From: Myxococcales bacterium
GTDB taxonomy: Bacteria > Myxococcota_A > Bradymonadia > Bradymonadales > Bradymonadaceae
Assembly (NCBI GenBank): GCA_007135085.1
Contig: SLJM01000278.1
Location: 1-35,613 of the forward strand
DNA: 35,613 nt
Direction of reading: 5' to 3'
Positions 34,250 to 35,613 of this stretch are shown here, piece by piece. The stretch's first letter is position 1. Each line of letters starts with the position of its first letter. Made by a program: the position numbers and the translations under genes. The notes under the pieces are model-generated. The model was given only the letters and a program-made list of their open reading frames with translations, did no database searches and was not told where the DNA came from.

Positions 34250-35613
34250 CTACTTCAACCCGGTGATCGCTCTGTCGATGGTGTCGACCCGGTCGGGGTA
34301 GGTCTGCTTCAACGGGATGAGGTGATCGACGATTGCCCGCTCCAGGGGGACGGTCAGGATCGGCTGCTCCCGGGCCTGAGTATTGCCCAGTGAATTTTCG
34401 GCCTCGGCGATGCTGTGGGCCGCGTCTACCAGCTCCCCGTCGATGATCAGACTAATGGCCAGCACCATATGGGGTAGATATTGGTGGCGCCGTGGTTCCA
34501 GCAGGCCCACGGAGCGCATGGCCGAGCGCTGGGCCCGGTCGGGCTCGCCGAGATATAATTCCACCAGGGCCTGACGGGCGCAGCCCGTGGGTGATTCGCC
34601 GTCACAGCCGCGCTGGGCATAGTCCAGGGCCTGGCGAAGGTGTCGGTTATTTTCCCGGTCCTCCAGGTAGAGCTGGAGATAATATTCGGACAGGTTGGCG
34701 CAGCCCAGGGCGATACCCCGCTCGCAGGCCTGGCGGGCGCCCCATTGGGCCAGCTCGGGATCGACCTCTCTGGCAACACCCCATAGATAGGCGCAGGCCA
34801 GGCCGGCGCCGGCGCGACAATTGGTGTGCCGGGCTTCTGTGGCCGCTTCGAAGTCGCCGCCCTCGATGGCCCGCTCGGCGCGAATGTCGTGAAAGAGGAT
34901 ATATCCCGGCCAGGCAAAGACGATTCCCGGCACGACGATCATCGCGAAGGTGACCCAGAACCAGGGACTATTTGTCCAGTTGACCACCGGCCATTGGGAT
35001 ATCGGTGGCAGTCCACGACGGGCAGGTTCGCCGGCAACGGCGGAGTCAGGAGCCTGGAGAGACTGCGGCGGCTGGTCAGGTTCCGGCGATGAGCTCCGCT
35101 GTTCGGCGTTGAGCCTGCGAAGCGCTCTCTGGGCGCGCACGGCGTTGGGGAAGCGTTCGTCGGCCTCGAAGGCCGTGAGTTTTTTGATAAATAGTAGAAA
35201 TTCCGGTGAGATATCGACGGCCTTTTCAAACTCCTCGTGCCACCGTGAGCCGGGGATGCCCGGCGGCGGCCGGCGGCTCATCAGGTGCATCGCCGTCGCC
35301 CCCAGGGCGTAGAGGTCGGTGCTCATATCAAAGTCTTCACCGACCTGATCAAGGGGCGTATAGCCCGCCCGTCCGACGACGGCGGGCCCTTTTTGATGGG
35401 CGGCGATCTCGAACCAGAGGGCGCTAAAATCAATGAGGGCCAGGGAGTCATCGGGGCGCAAGATCACCGACGACGGGGTGATATTAGCGTGAATCACCGG
35501 CGGTGATAGCCCCTGAAGGTCGACGAGGATCTCCAGCATATCCTCGACGAATTGTCGGGTTGTGTCCTCGTCGAAGGAAAACCCCTCGTCCAATAAGGAG
35601 CCAAAATTCTGGC
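34250..35613 (-). CDS. Kinase-fold membrane protein, probable pseudokinase, with Sel1-like repeats (5' end outside window)
   Basis: The reading frame runs off the window edge, so the N-lobe of the kinase is missing; at least 454 residues are seen. The C-lobe looks like the myxobacterial Ser/Thr kinases that carry the pattern VIHRDIKPSNVILRPDG...LVDFG. Here it reads VIHANITPSSVILRPDDSLALIDFS: the HRD Asp is Asn, the Lys is Thr, the metal Asn is Ser and DFG is DFS. The APE-like region and helix F (DMSTDLYALGATAMHLMSRRPPP) remain. A linker and one membrane segment (WFWVTFAMIVVPGIVFAW) are followed by Sel1-like repeats with regularly spaced cysteines (CRAGAGLACAYLWGVA, ACERGIALGCANLSEYY, CDGESPTGCARQALVELY). 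It probably binds partners and does not phosphorylate them. Catalytic loss is seen in the sequence, the role is inference. Confidence 0.82.
   Translation of the reverse strand, partial: QNFGSLLDEGFSFDEDTTRQFVEDMLEILVDLQGLSPPVIHANITPSSVILRPDDSLALIDFSALWFEIAAHQKGPAVVGRAGYTPLDQVGEDFDMSTDLYALGATAMHLMSRRPPPGIPGSRWHEEFEKAVDISPEFLLFIKKLTAFEADERFPNAVRAQRALRRLNAEQRSSSPEPDQPPQSLQAPDSAVAGEPARRGLPPISQWPVVNWTNSPWFWVTFAMIVVPGIVFAWPGYILFHDIRAERAIEGGDFEAATEARHTNCRAGAGLACAYLWGVAREVDPELAQWGARQACERGIALGCANLSEYYLQLYLEDRENNRHLRQALDYAQRGCDGESPTGCARQALVELYLGEPDRAQRSAMRSVGLLEPRRHQYLPHMVLAISLIIDGELVDAAHSIAEAENSLGNTQAREQPILTVPLERAIVDHLIPLKQTYPDRVDTIDRAITGLK

Overview
The window most likely comes from a chromosome of a Gram-negative, GC-rich member of the former Deltaproteobacteria (Myxococcota; a Bradymonadales-like lineage is my best guess, from protein style only). 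The reasons are two TonB-dependent outer-membrane receptors, a lipoprotein with a clear lipobox, a fragment of a myxobacterial-type Ser/Thr kinase with a Sel1-like tail, the tig-clpP-clpX-lon gene order, and large paralogue-style membrane proteins. No phage, transposase, CRISPR array or antibiotic-resistance gene was seen.

Layout. 1-5406: the C-terminal end of an SMC/YhaN-like ATPase, a TonB-dependent receptor, and a convergent ZnuD-like TonB receptor. 5407-9071: an AT-rich intergenic region with a possible 20-codon leader ORF, then a large MshEN-acidic linker-HEAT repeat protein. 9072-12481: a secreted probable outer-membrane protein, an MtfA-type M90 metallopeptidase and a TetR regulator, bracketed by three copies of a double-hairpin palindromic (REP-like) element. 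12492-16605: a candidate replication origin (cluster of DnaA-box-like 9-mers plus an AT-rich stretch) directly upstream of dnaN-recF-rlmD. No dnaA is present. 16663-21331: a TPR-like membrane-anchored protein, a polyglycine multi-pass membrane protein and a small roadblock/GAF-like protein.

21330-27601 (minus strand): a proteostasis cluster read as tRNA-Leu(UAG), tig, clpP, clpX, lon, ending in a strong intrinsic terminator. Trigger factor takes nascent chains; ClpXP and Lon degrade unfolded or tagged proteins. 27602-28112: a strange low-complexity island bounded by a perfect 24-bp G-rich inverted repeat, running straight into the GTG start of a PhoB-type response regulator that lacks a visible Shine-Dalgarno sequence. 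28113-30513: that regulator and its PhoR-like histidine kinase. 30627-34151: a lipoprotein with four CARDB-like repeats and a SnoaL/NTF2-like protein. 34250-35613 (minus): the 3' part of a kinase-fold membrane protein whose HRD and DFG motifs are degenerate, so probably a pseudokinase.

The items most worth a second look are the candidate oriC, the inverted-repeat island at 27647-28112, the pseudokinase, the REP-like elements, and the two large domain-composite proteins (5757-9071 and 18588-20822). I did not find a clearly new multi-gene system such as a defence island. Family assignments rest on motif reading, without database searches.
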